64,000 nucleotides of DNA from Streptomyces albofaciens JCM 4342 (GTDB lineage Bacteria; Actinomycetota; Actinomycetes; Streptomycetales; Streptomycetaceae): contig NZ_PDCM01000001.1 in the NCBI RefSeq assembly GCF_008634025.1, positions 4,310,501 to 4,374,500 on the forward strand. The letters run 5' to 3'. The position numbers were made by a program, and so were the translations under genes. The notes beneath the pieces are model-generated. The model was not told the origin of the DNA, ran no database searches, and saw only the letters and a list, made by a program, of their open reading frames with translations. The stretch's first letter is position 1. Each line of letters starts with the position of its first letter. Positions 8,581 through 16,297 of the stretch are shown piece after piece.

Positions 8581-8830
8581 CCGCTGGACGGGGAGGACGA
8601 TGCCCGTCTTGATGGTCAAGGACGAGACCCCGACCGCAAAGGATGCCGGCAGGGTGAATGAGCAACACGTTGCCGTGCCGTCCGTAGAGTTCCGGGCGGT
8701 CCCGAAATGGCGCTCGGGCGGCCGGGGACACTGCTGCCGGTCCTGATGCTCGAACTGCCGGATTGTCCGCTCGACCTCACGGGTGAAAACCGGCGCGGCC
8801 GGCTGTCATCCATGCTCTCGGGGGTGCTGG
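8581..8830. other. Spacer between the divergent van promoters
   Basis: These 250 bp lie between the two inverted promoter copies. I see no ORF with coding composition and no further repeat of the promoter blocks. It may be the remnant of sequence between two duplicated promoters. Confidence 0.4.
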
Positions 8831-8915
8831 CCGGCAGCGTATCGTCGGCGTATCGAAAACCGCATACGCGTCGGCAACACCAGGCTCTCTTGACTGGACG
8901 GCATGCATTCCAGCG
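8831..8915 (+). promoter_or_regulatory. murF/vanK promoter / probable VanR-binding element (copy A)
   Basis: This is the rightward-facing copy of the van promoter element, inverted relative to 8496-8580. The block TATCGAAAACC is shared exactly with the vanY copy, and GCATACGCGTCGGCAACACC with the vanH copy. The similarity runs on through the ATG at 8903 into the first codons, as in vanH, so the promoter was duplicated together with a start codon. Confidence 0.75.
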
Positions 8916-9022
8916 AATCAGCCACTGCCGTCCTCTGCTCCGCCGGCCCGCCACCGCTCACCGTCATGGCGAGCGGCCGTCCGGTGACGCCCTTCGTCGG
9001 ACCTTGGACGGTCCGGACGTGA
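8903..9022 (+). CDS. 39-residue leader peptide ORF coupled to murF
   Basis: An ATG placed in the promoter repeat exactly where vanH has its ATG opens a 39-codon frame beginning MHSSESA and ending VGPWTVRT. Its TGA overlaps the GTG start of murF (GTGA). No family is recognised. The position suggests that it exists to carry ribosomes from the duplicated vanH-type start to murF, whose own GTG has only a weak ribosome-binding site. It could also be an attenuator-type leader, but no hairpin evidence was found. Confidence 0.5.
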   Translation: MHSSESATAVLCSAGPPPLTVMASGRPVTPFVGPWTVRT

Positions 9023-10401
9023 TCCCGCTCAGCCTCGGCGAGATCGCCGCAGCCGTCGGCGGAACGGTCGAGGGCGACGGCGCCGTGACGGTGACCGCGC
9101 CGGCCGTGCTCGATGGCCGGCAGGCCGAGCCGGGCGGCCTCTTCGTCGCCTTCGCCGGCCGGCACGCCGACGGTCACGACCACGCCGTCCAGGCCGGCCG
9201 GGCCGGCGCGGTGGCCGTGCTCGGCTCCCGGCCCACGGCGCTGCCGACCGTCGTCGTCGAGGACGCCAAGGCCGCGTTGCAGGCGCTCGCCGCCCACGTC
9301 GTGGCCCGGCTGCGCGAGGGGCTGACCGTCGTGGGGGTGACCGGATCCCGCGGCAAGACCAGCACCAAGGACCTGCTGGCGGCCGTGCTGTCGAGCGCCG
9401 CGCCGACGATCGCCACGATCGGCTCGCTCAACAACGAGCTGGGCGTGCCGCTCACCATGCTGCGTTCCCACGCGGCCACCCGGTTCCTCGTCCTTGAGAT
9501 GGGAGTCCGCCGCATCGGTGACATCGCCGAGCTCACCGGCCTGGTCGCGCCCGACGTCGGTGTCGTCCTCAACGTCGGCCGGGCCCACCTCGGCCATCTC
9601 GGATCGCGCGCGGCGATCGCCCGGGCCAAGGGCGAGCTGGTGCAGGGGCTGGCGCCCGGCGGCACCGCGGTCCTGAGCGCCGACGATCCCCGGGTGGCCG
9701 CGATGCGCTCGCTCACCGACCGCCCGGTACTGACCTTCGGCCGGGCGGAACACGCCGACGTCCGCGTACTCGACGTGGTGCTGGACCGGCTCGCCCGGCC
9801 GTCCTTCACCCTGCGGACCGCCGCCGCCCGGGCTCCGGTCGCGCTGCCGCTCGTGGGCGCGCACCAGGCGCTCAACGCGGCCGCCGCCGCGGCGGCGGGG
9901 CTGGCGGCCGGCGTCTCCCTCGATGCGGCCGCGGCGGCGCTGCCCACGGTCGCGCTGTCGAAGTGGCGCTTGGAGCTGCGTGACCTCCCCGGCGGCGCGA
10001 CGCTGCTCGACGACTCCTTCAACGCCGACCCCGACTCGGCCCGTGCCGCCCTGGACGCGTTGGCGGCGATCGAGGGCAAGCGCCGCATCGCCATCCTCGG
10101 CGAGATGCTCGAACTCGGCGCCGCCGGCGAGGCCGAGCACCGCGCCGTCGGGAAGTACGCCGCCGTCCGGGCCGACATGGTGGTCGCGGTCGGCAGCCGG
10201 CCGCTCGCCGACGGCGCCGGAGCGCGGGCGGTGGCGCTGCCCGACAACGCCGCGGCCGTCCAGTGGCTGCGCGGTCGGCTCACGGCCGGCGATGTGGTGC
10301 TCGTCAAGGCCTCCCGCGGGGCGCGCCTCGACGAGGTCGCCGCCGCGCTCGCCTCCGGACCCCACGATGTGCCCGCGGATCGACGCAAGGACGACAGGTA
10401 G
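9019..10401 (+). CDS. murF: MurF-like UDP-MurNAc-tripeptide:D-Ala-D-X ligase (accessory copy)
   Basis: The 460-residue Mur ligase shows the MurF order: an N-terminal UMP-binding domain ([16 protein letters not shown]), the ATP loop [17 protein letters not shown], the central motif [18 protein letters not shown], and the C-terminal [18 protein letters not shown] and [10 protein letters not shown]. MurF adds the terminal D-Ala-D-X unit to the cytoplasmic wall precursor. A second MurF next to vanHAX and vanK is known from glycopeptide-resistance loci such as that of Streptomyces toyocaensis, where it is thought to accept D-Ala-D-Lac. The start is GTG, overlapping the leader ORF stop. Confidence 0.92.
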   Translation: MIPLSLGEIAAAVGGTVEGDGAVTVTAPAVLDGRQAEPGGLFVAFAGRHADGHDHAVQAGRAGAVAVLGSRPTALPTVVVEDAKAALQALAAHVVARLREGLTVVGVTGSRGKTSTKDLLAAVLSSAAPTIATIGSLNNELGVPLTMLRSHAATRFLVLEMGVRRIGDIAELTGLVAPDVGVVLNVGRAHLGHLGSRAAIARAKGELVQGLAPGGTAVLSADDPRVAAMRSLTDRPVLTFGRAEHADVRVLDVVLDRLARPSFTLRTAAARAPVALPLVGAHQALNAAAAAAAGLAAGVSLDAAAAALPTVALSKWRLELRDLPGGATLLDDSFNADPDSARAALDALAAIEGKRRIAILGEMLELGAAGEAEHRAVGKYAAVRADMVVAVGSRPLADGAGARAVALPDNAAAVQWLRGRLTAGDVVLVKASRGARLDEVAAALASGPHDVPADRRKDDR

Positions 10402-10409
10402 GAGCGGCT

Positions 10410-11528
10410 GTGGCTTTTCGGGTACGGACCATCACGTCGGGCGATCACGTCGCGTTCAACGCGTCCCGGCCCGCGGTGAGTTTCCTGCAGACCCCAGCTT
10501 GGGGTTCGGTGAAAAGCGAGTGGGGGTCGGAGTCGCTGGGCTGGTTCGACGACCGCGGTCAACTGGTCGGCGCGGGCTTGGTGCTGTATCGGCGGCTGCC
10601 CGGGCTCAGGATGTCGCTGGCGTACCTGCCCGAAGGGCCGGTGATCGACTGGGCCTCGGACGATCTGGCCGGCTGGCTCGGCCCGCTGGTGGACCACCTG
10701 AAGCGCTCCGGCGCCTTCGCCGTACGCATCGGGACGACGGTGGTGGCCCGCACCTGGAGTGCTGCGACGATCAAGGCGGCGATCGCCGACCCGGAGGTCA
10801 CCAGGCTCAGCGACGTGCCGCCGGACACTGTCAACGACGCCGCTGCCCGGGCACGCAGCCAGCTCCGGCGGTTGGGCTGGCGCCCGCCGAAAGAAGAAGA
10901 AGGATTCTCCGCCGGGCAGCCGCGCCGGGTGTTCCAGGTCCCGTTGGCCGGCAAGAACGAGGATCACCTTCTTGCGGGGATGAACCAGCTCTGGCGGCGC
11001 AACATCAAGAAGGCCGGCAAGGCGGGCGTCATCGTGACCCAGGGCGGGGTCGGGGACCTGCCCGACTTCTACCGGGTCTACCTGGAGACCGCGGAACGTG
11101 ATCACTTCATCCCACGGCCGTTCGGCTACTTCCCGGCCATGTTCGAGGCGCTGTCGGCCGAGGACAAGGACCGGATCCGGCTCTACCTCGCCCACCACGA
11201 AGGTGACCTCGTCGCCGCCACCATCTGGATCCGGGTCGGAGAACACGCCTGGTACAGCTATGGCGCCTCCGCCACGGCCAAGCGGGAGGTACGCGGGTCG
11301 AACGCCGTGCAGTGGAAGATGATCACTGACGCTCTGGCTGCCGGCTGTACGGTCTACAACCTGCGCGGCATCACCGACACCGTGGACGGGAACGACCCGC
11401 ACCTGGGCCTGATCCAGTTCAAGGTCGGCACCGGCGGCGAAGCCGTGGAGTATCTCGGCGAATGGGACCTGCCGTTGAACCGCCTGCTCTACAAGGCGTT
11501 CGAGGTCTATATGTCCCGTAGAGGCTGA
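10410..11528 (+). CDS. vanK: VanK-like FemABX peptidyltransferase
   Basis: This 372-residue Fem-family protein starts at GTG with GGAG five bases upstream and lies 8 bp after murF. Features include FLQTPAWGSVK, FYRVYLETAERDHFIPRPF and the Fem hallmark NAVQWKMITDALAAGCTVYNLRGI near the C-terminus. Fem enzymes use aminoacyl-tRNA to add a cross-bridge residue (Gly in streptomycetes) to lipid-linked precursors. In S. coelicolor, VanK is needed because the housekeeping FemX does not accept D-Lac-ended precursors. The context here (murF, vanHAX, vanRS) points to the same role. Confidence 0.92.
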   Translation: MAFRVRTITSGDHVAFNASRPAVSFLQTPAWGSVKSEWGSESLGWFDDRGQLVGAGLVLYRRLPGLRMSLAYLPEGPVIDWASDDLAGWLGPLVDHLKRSGAFAVRIGTTVVARTWSAATIKAAIADPEVTRLSDVPPDTVNDAAARARSQLRRLGWRPPKEEEGFSAGQPRRVFQVPLAGKNEDHLLAGMNQLWRRNIKKAGKAGVIVTQGGVGDLPDFYRVYLETAERDHFIPRPFGYFPAMFEALSAEDKDRIRLYLAHHEGDLVAATIWIRVGEHAWYSYGASATAKREVRGSNAVQWKMITDALAAGCTVYNLRGITDTVDGNDPHLGLIQFKVGTGGEAVEYLGEWDLPLNRLLYKAFEVYMSRRG

Positions 11529-11632
11529 GACAGCCTGTCGGTGGCGGAATCGGCGGGCGGGACGCGAAGAGGACATGGCGGAAACCGGCGGCGTGGTCCG
11601 GGCGGTCGTGCCCGCCGGTTGCCCATCCCGCC

Positions 11633-12749
11633 TCAGCGGTCAACAGATCGGTCGGTTTGTGTGTGCGCTGACGCGGCGGGCAGTTGCACCGTGACCCGGA
11701 GCCCGCCGGCGGGGCGGGGGGCGAGGGCGAGGGTTCCGTCGTGTGCCCGGGCGATGCTTTTGACGATTGCCAGCCCGAGGCCGACCCCCGCGTGGCCGGT
11801 GCGTATGCGTTCGGTGCCGCGCTGGAACGGTTCGGTGAGTGTCGGGACCAGTTGTGAGGTGAGCTTTTCGCCGGTGTTCTCGACAGTGAGCACGACGGTG
11901 TTGGGGCGGACGCTGGTATTCACCCATACGATGCCCTGTTCAGGCAGGTTGTGGCCGATCGCATTGTGCAGAAGGTTCGTGGTCATCTGGAGCAGGAGCG
12001 CCGGTGAGCCGGCGGTGGTGCTCGTGTCACCGGAGGTTTCTATGGTGATGCCGTGCTTTTCCGCCAAGGGGAGGAGCGTTTCGGTGGCTTCTTCCGCCAG
12101 GAGGGACAGGTCGACGTGTTCCCTGGTGAAGGACCGCCGGTCGGCGCGGCTGAGCAGGAGCAACGCTTCAGTGAGGTCGATGGCTCGGGTGTTGACCACG
12201 CGGAGGCGCTCGACGAGCTCGCCGATGTCGCGGTTCGGATCGTTGCGGGCCACGTCGAGAAGCGCCTGCGTGACCGCCAGCGGGGTGCGCAGTTCATGAG
12301 AGGCGTTGGCGGCGAATCGCTGCTGTTCGGCGACGTGGTCTTCGAGCTGCGCGAGCATGGCGTCGAAGGAGTCGGCGAGTTCGCGGAACTCGTCCCGGCG
12401 GCCCGGCAGGCGAATGCGGTGGGAGAGCGGCCCGGTCGCCACCCTGCGGGTGACGTCGGTGATGCGACTCAGCGGGGCGAGCATCCGGCCGGCCAGAATC
12501 CAGCCGCCCACGAGACCGAACACCAACAGGAACGCCAGCACCATGATTCCCGCCGGTACGAAGACGACGGGGCCGAAATTGTTCGGGCGGAAGACGCGGA
12601 GGAAGTCGGACGGATCGGGGACGTTCAGGCTGCGCGACCGTCCACGCAGAAGGAATGCCCACACGGCGGCGAGCAGCAAGGCGCCCGCGATCACGAGGAA
12701 TCCGGCGTAGCTGAGGGTGAGCTTGAGGCGGACGCTCAATCCCCGGCGC

Positions 12750-12775
<26 letters not shown>
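11633..12775 (-). CDS. vanS: VanS-like sensor histidine kinase
   Basis: The 380-residue protein has two membrane helices (about residues 18-42 and 75-95) with a short external loop, a HAMP linker (AGRMLAPLSRITDVTRRVA), a HisKA dimerisation domain with the phospho-His in FAANASHELRTPLAVTQALL, and a HATPase domain (LLHNAIGHN, GHAGVGLGLAIVKSIARAHDG). The short extracellular loop fits direct sensing at the membrane face, as for actinomycete VanS proteins. It overlaps vanR by 26 bp and is convergent with vanK. Confidence 0.9.
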
Positions 12776-13445
<670 letters not shown>

Positions 13446-13461
13446 GGCCCGATGCTACGAG

Positions 13462-13531
13462 CCGGTGCATATCGCCGGTATATCGAAAACCGGATACGCA
13501 CCGGCAACACCACGCCCCCTTGCCTGGAGGC
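13462..13531 (+). promoter_or_regulatory. vanY promoter / probable VanR-binding element (copy C)
   Basis: TATCGAAAACCGGATACGC and CGGCAACACC here match the core of the murF and vanH elements, followed by CTTGCCTGGAGGC in place of CTTGACTGGACGG just before the ATG. The upstream half diverges. It lies between the vanR and vanY starts and may serve both. Confidence 0.7.
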
Positions 13532-14239
13532 ATGAACGAACCACACATCGTCCCACTTCGGCCCCGTGACCGGCTGTTCGCCGTACTCGCGGTGCTGCTC
13601 GCCGTGCTCCTGCTGCCCGTTGCCTTCGTCCGCCGTCCCCGCCGCGCCCGCGAACTGGCCTGCGGCTGGGCGCTGGGACTCCGGTTTCCCGCCGAGGATC
13701 TCACCGGGCTCACCGACGGCGCCAGGGCGGCATTCACGGCCGCACGCGCGGAGGCGCTCTGGCGCCACGGGCAGCTCATCGGCCTCACCTCGGGATACCG
13801 CGATCCCCTCGTACAACAACGGTTGTTCGACGAGGAGGTGCGCCGCGTCGGCTCACCGGCCGCGGCCCGGACGCTCGTGCTGCCACCGGCGGAGTCCCAG
13901 CATGTCAAGGGCATCGCGCTGGATGTGCGCCCGTTCGAAGGCGCGCGATGGCTTGAGGAACACGGTGCCCGCTACGGCCTCCACCGCATCTACGACAACG
14001 AGTGGTGGCACTTCGAATACCACCCGGGCGCCGGCCGGCCGGTGGGTGAAAGCCGTGGCCGCTCAGCAGGGACCGGCGGCGGTGGGGGAGGAGTGGGTGA
14101 AGGCGGCGGTGACGGTGTGGGGCTGGAGCACGGCACTCGTTTTCGGGCCCGGCCGGACGCTGCGGCCAGGCCGGATGCGGCGGCCCGGCCGGGGAGCCGA
14201 CGGGCTCGCGGCGGTTCACCAGCGCGGTCCGGCACTTGA
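13532..14239 (+). CDS. vanY: VanY-like D,D-carboxypeptidase (M15 family)
   Basis: The 235-residue protein has one N-terminal membrane anchor (residues about 10-30, LFAVLAVLLAVLLLPVAFV), then an M15 peptidase domain with zinc ligands in ESQHVKGIALDVRPF and catalytic Glu plus His in YDNEWWHFEYHP. It trims terminal D-Ala from already exported precursors. The last 65 residues are a Gly/Ala/Arg-rich low-complexity tail of unknown purpose, not typical of VanY. An in-frame TTG at 13520 is an alternative start. GGAGG lies only one base before the ATG, so the TTG or a leaderless mode deserves attention. Confidence 0.85.
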   Translation: MNEPHIVPLRPRDRLFAVLAVLLAVLLLPVAFVRRPRRARELACGWALGLRFPAEDLTGLTDGARAAFTAARAEALWRHGQLIGLTSGYRDPLVQQRLFDEEVRRVGSPAAARTLVLPPAESQHVKGIALDVRPFEGARWLEEHGARYGLHRIYDNEWWHFEYHPGAGRPVGESRGRSAGTGGGGGGVGEGGGDGVGLEHGTRFRARPDAAARPDAAARPGSRRARGGSPARSGT

Positions 14240-14260
14240 AGAGTTGCCCGTGGCGGGCAG

Positions 14261-14290
14261 AACGAAGTCAGACGAAGTCAAACGAAGTCA
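14261..14290. repeat. Three tandem 10-bp repeats, RACGAAGTCA
   Basis: AACGAAGTCA, GACGAAGTCA and AACGAAGTCA follow each other without a gap. A 10-bp period places each copy on the same face of the helix, as in iteron-type protein-binding sites. The array lies 20 bp after vanY and about 200 bp before the P450 gene. It is seen directly; any function is inference. Confidence 0.6.
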
Positions 14291-14417
14291 TCGGGTGGGC
14301 ATACATGTCTACAAGCCCGCGCAACACGCCCCCACCGTCCCCAGAAGGATCAGTGCACAGTAGCGGCTTCCCCCGCATGATACGGACGGACGGCTGCATT
14401 CCGGCCTCAACGGGATT

Positions 14418-14433
14418 CTAGGGAAAATCGGGA
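14418..14433. promoter_or_regulatory. Half-conserved PAS-LuxR (PimM-type) box before the P450
   Basis: The first nine bases, CTAGGGAAA, are identical to the better box at 16126, and the right half diverges. It lies 53 bp upstream of the P450 start, a reasonable activator position. On its own the site is weak; the identity with the PKS promoter box gives it some weight. Confidence 0.35.
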
Positions 14434-14485
14434 ATCACCCGTCATACGGTTGCCCCTGATCTCCGGAAGAGCCGAGGTGGTGACC

Positions 14486-15691
14486 ATGCACGACCAGAGC
14501 CCCCTGCGAGCCGAGATGTGGCCGATGTCCCGGACCTGCCCGTTCTCCCCGCCGCCGGACTACGCCCGCCTGCGCGAGCACCCCGGCCTGCCCAGGGTGA
14601 CGGGCCCGAGCGGACGCACCGTGTTCGTTGCCGCGCGCCATGAAGACGTCCGCGCCGTGCTCGGCGACGCCCGGTTCAGCTCCGACCGCTCGCACCCGGA
14701 CTTCCCGTGGATGCGCGTCGGCGAGACCGTGTTCCCCGGCTTCCGGCCCTCGCTGATCGAGATGGACCCACCCGAGCACGGCCCCGCCCGTCGTGCGGTC
14801 GTCGGCGAGTTCGCCGCCCGCCGCATGCGGGAACTGGGCCCCAAGGTCCAGCGCATCGTCGACGGTCTGCTCGACGAAATGCTGGCCGGCGCCCGGCCCG
14901 CCGACCTGGTGTCCGCGCTGGCCGTGCCGATGTCCGGTCTGGTGCTGTGTGAGCTGCTGGGCATCCCGACCAGTGACCGACAGGAGTTCACCGTCAGTAC
15001 CACGGTGCTGATGGCCCACGACTCCGCTGATGCGGACCGCACCGAGGCCTTCCGCTTTCTGGCCGCGTATTTCGACGCGCTGTGCGCCACCAAGATGACC
15101 GAGCGGCCCGAGGACCTGCTGGGCAGGCTGGCGGGCCACCAGCTCTTCAGCGGTGACGGGAGCCGCTGGGCCATGGTCGAACTGTGCGTACTCCTGGTCG
15201 TCGCGGGCCTGGAGACCACCGCCACGATGACCGCACTCGGGGCCCTGGCTCTCCTCGAACACCCCGACCAGCTCGCCCTCCTCACCGCCGACCCGGGCCT
15301 GACCCCGGCGGCGGTGGAGGAACTGCTGAGGTTCTTCTCCGTCGCCGAGCTGTCCCTGATCCGCCGCGCCACGGCGGACGTCGAGATCGGCGGCACTCTG
15401 GTACGGGCGAATGAGGGCGTCGCCGCCCTGGCCGCCGCCGCCAACCGCGACCCCGCGGCCTTCGCCGACCCGGACACGTTCGATGTCACCAGGGACAACC
15501 GCAGGCACCTGGCTTTCGGCTGGGGACCGCACCAGTGCCTCGGCAAGAATCTGGCCCGGCTGGAGCTGCGCATCGTCCTCGGCACTCTGTTCCGGCGCAT
15601 CCCCGCTCTCCGCCTGGCCACGCCACGCGACGAACTGCGCTACGTCAACGGCTCCGCGTTCTCGGTATCGGCACTCCCGGTCACTTGGTGA
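14486..15691 (+). CDS. Cytochrome P450 (bacterial CYP, cluster-associated)
   Basis: The 401-residue P450 shows all signature elements: LLVVAGLETTATMTALGAL in the I helix (normal AGxxTT), EELLRFFSV with the ExxR-like region, and the heme loop FGWGPHQCLGKNLARLEL with the cysteine ligand. The start ATG is chosen for the GAGGTGG ribosome-binding site seven bases upstream; the reading frame is open 12 codons further. It is the first gene rightward of the van locus and likely belongs to the polyketide cluster as a tailoring oxidase, because it shares a partial regulatory box with the PKS promoter. The substrate is unknown. Confidence 0.85.
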   Translation: MHDQSPLRAEMWPMSRTCPFSPPPDYARLREHPGLPRVTGPSGRTVFVAARHEDVRAVLGDARFSSDRSHPDFPWMRVGETVFPGFRPSLIEMDPPEHGPARRAVVGEFAARRMRELGPKVQRIVDGLLDEMLAGARPADLVSALAVPMSGLVLCELLGIPTSDRQEFTVSTTVLMAHDSADADRTEAFRFLAAYFDALCATKMTERPEDLLGRLAGHQLFSGDGSRWAMVELCVLLVVAGLETTATMTALGALALLEHPDQLALLTADPGLTPAAVEELLRFFSVAELSLIRRATADVEIGGTLVRANEGVAALAAAANRDPAAFADPDTFDVTRDNRRHLAFGWGPHQCLGKNLARLELRIVLGTLFRRIPALRLATPRDELRYVNGSAFSVSALPVTW

Positions 15692-16186
15692 CGGAGGAAA
15701 AGTGCCGGCCGTCGGCCACGCGTTTACCGGGGCTGTGGGAGAGGCAGTTCCTTTGTGCCGGTCAAATTCAGTCAGGGGTACGGGTCGCGCCCTGTTTTCC
15801 GGACAGATCTTGCGGTGATGGCGCTCCAGGTGGCGGCCTGATCGTTCAAGTGTATGTCCACGACTTGCCGTGTCATTTATTGTCTGAGTTTTGGGCAGGG
15901 GCGAGCCGTCCTGTGACCGGTGATCGAGCGACGTCGCTGGTCACGCTTGTGACCTGCGAGTTCGCCCGTTCTTCGAGGTCGGCTCGGGGGTGGCAGAAAG
16001 GGGTGCTCGCCTGGAGGTGGCCGGTGCGGCGGAACGGCCGTATCGCTTTTGACGGGTAGCGGAATTCGGCGGGACCTGCTACGCGTCACGGTAGTGGTAG
16101 GAATTTCGACGGCAGGTAGAAGTGTCTAGGGAAAGCCCCAGACCGTGGTCGGTTCGTGTTGTACGGCATGAGTCCGGGCGCCCAGC
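15692..16186. other. PKS promoter region, non-coding
   Basis: These 495 bp have lower GC content than the genes on either side and no ORF with coding bias. The right end contains the PAS-LuxR box at 16126-16141. I see no tRNA or further gene. It also contains no remnant of a loading module, which was looked for specifically. Confidence 0.5.
16126..16141. promoter_or_regulatory. PimM-type PAS-LuxR operator in the PKS promoter
   Basis: The sequence CTAGGGAAAGCCCCAG matches the published PimM consensus CTVGGGAWWTCCCBAG at 15 of 16 positions; the one mismatch is G for T in the centre. PimM and its homologues activate polyene polyketide genes from such palindromes. A PAS-LuxR regulator with a PimM-like HTH is encoded at 42901-44208 in this window. 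The box lies 46 bp before the ATG at 16187 and 157 bp before the ATG at 16298. Confidence 0.65.
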
Positions 16187-16297
16187 ATGTCGATGCACCA
16201 CGATTTATCGCCGTTTGGTCGGATGGCCGCGAGTTCGGTGAATGATTTTGCGTCCATGGTAGCCGACAAAGTCCAAACTGCTCTGGGAGGGCACCGG

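Noticed and set aside
11529..11632. Possible terminator between vanK and vanS
   Set aside because: ACCGGCGG and CCGCCGGT can pair over 8 bp, but the loop is about 20 bases and the stem is weak, so I do not list it as a feature.
14236..14421. 61-codon ORF between vanY and the P450
   Set aside because: It covers the tandem decamer repeats, has poor third-position GC and no ribosome-binding site or family.
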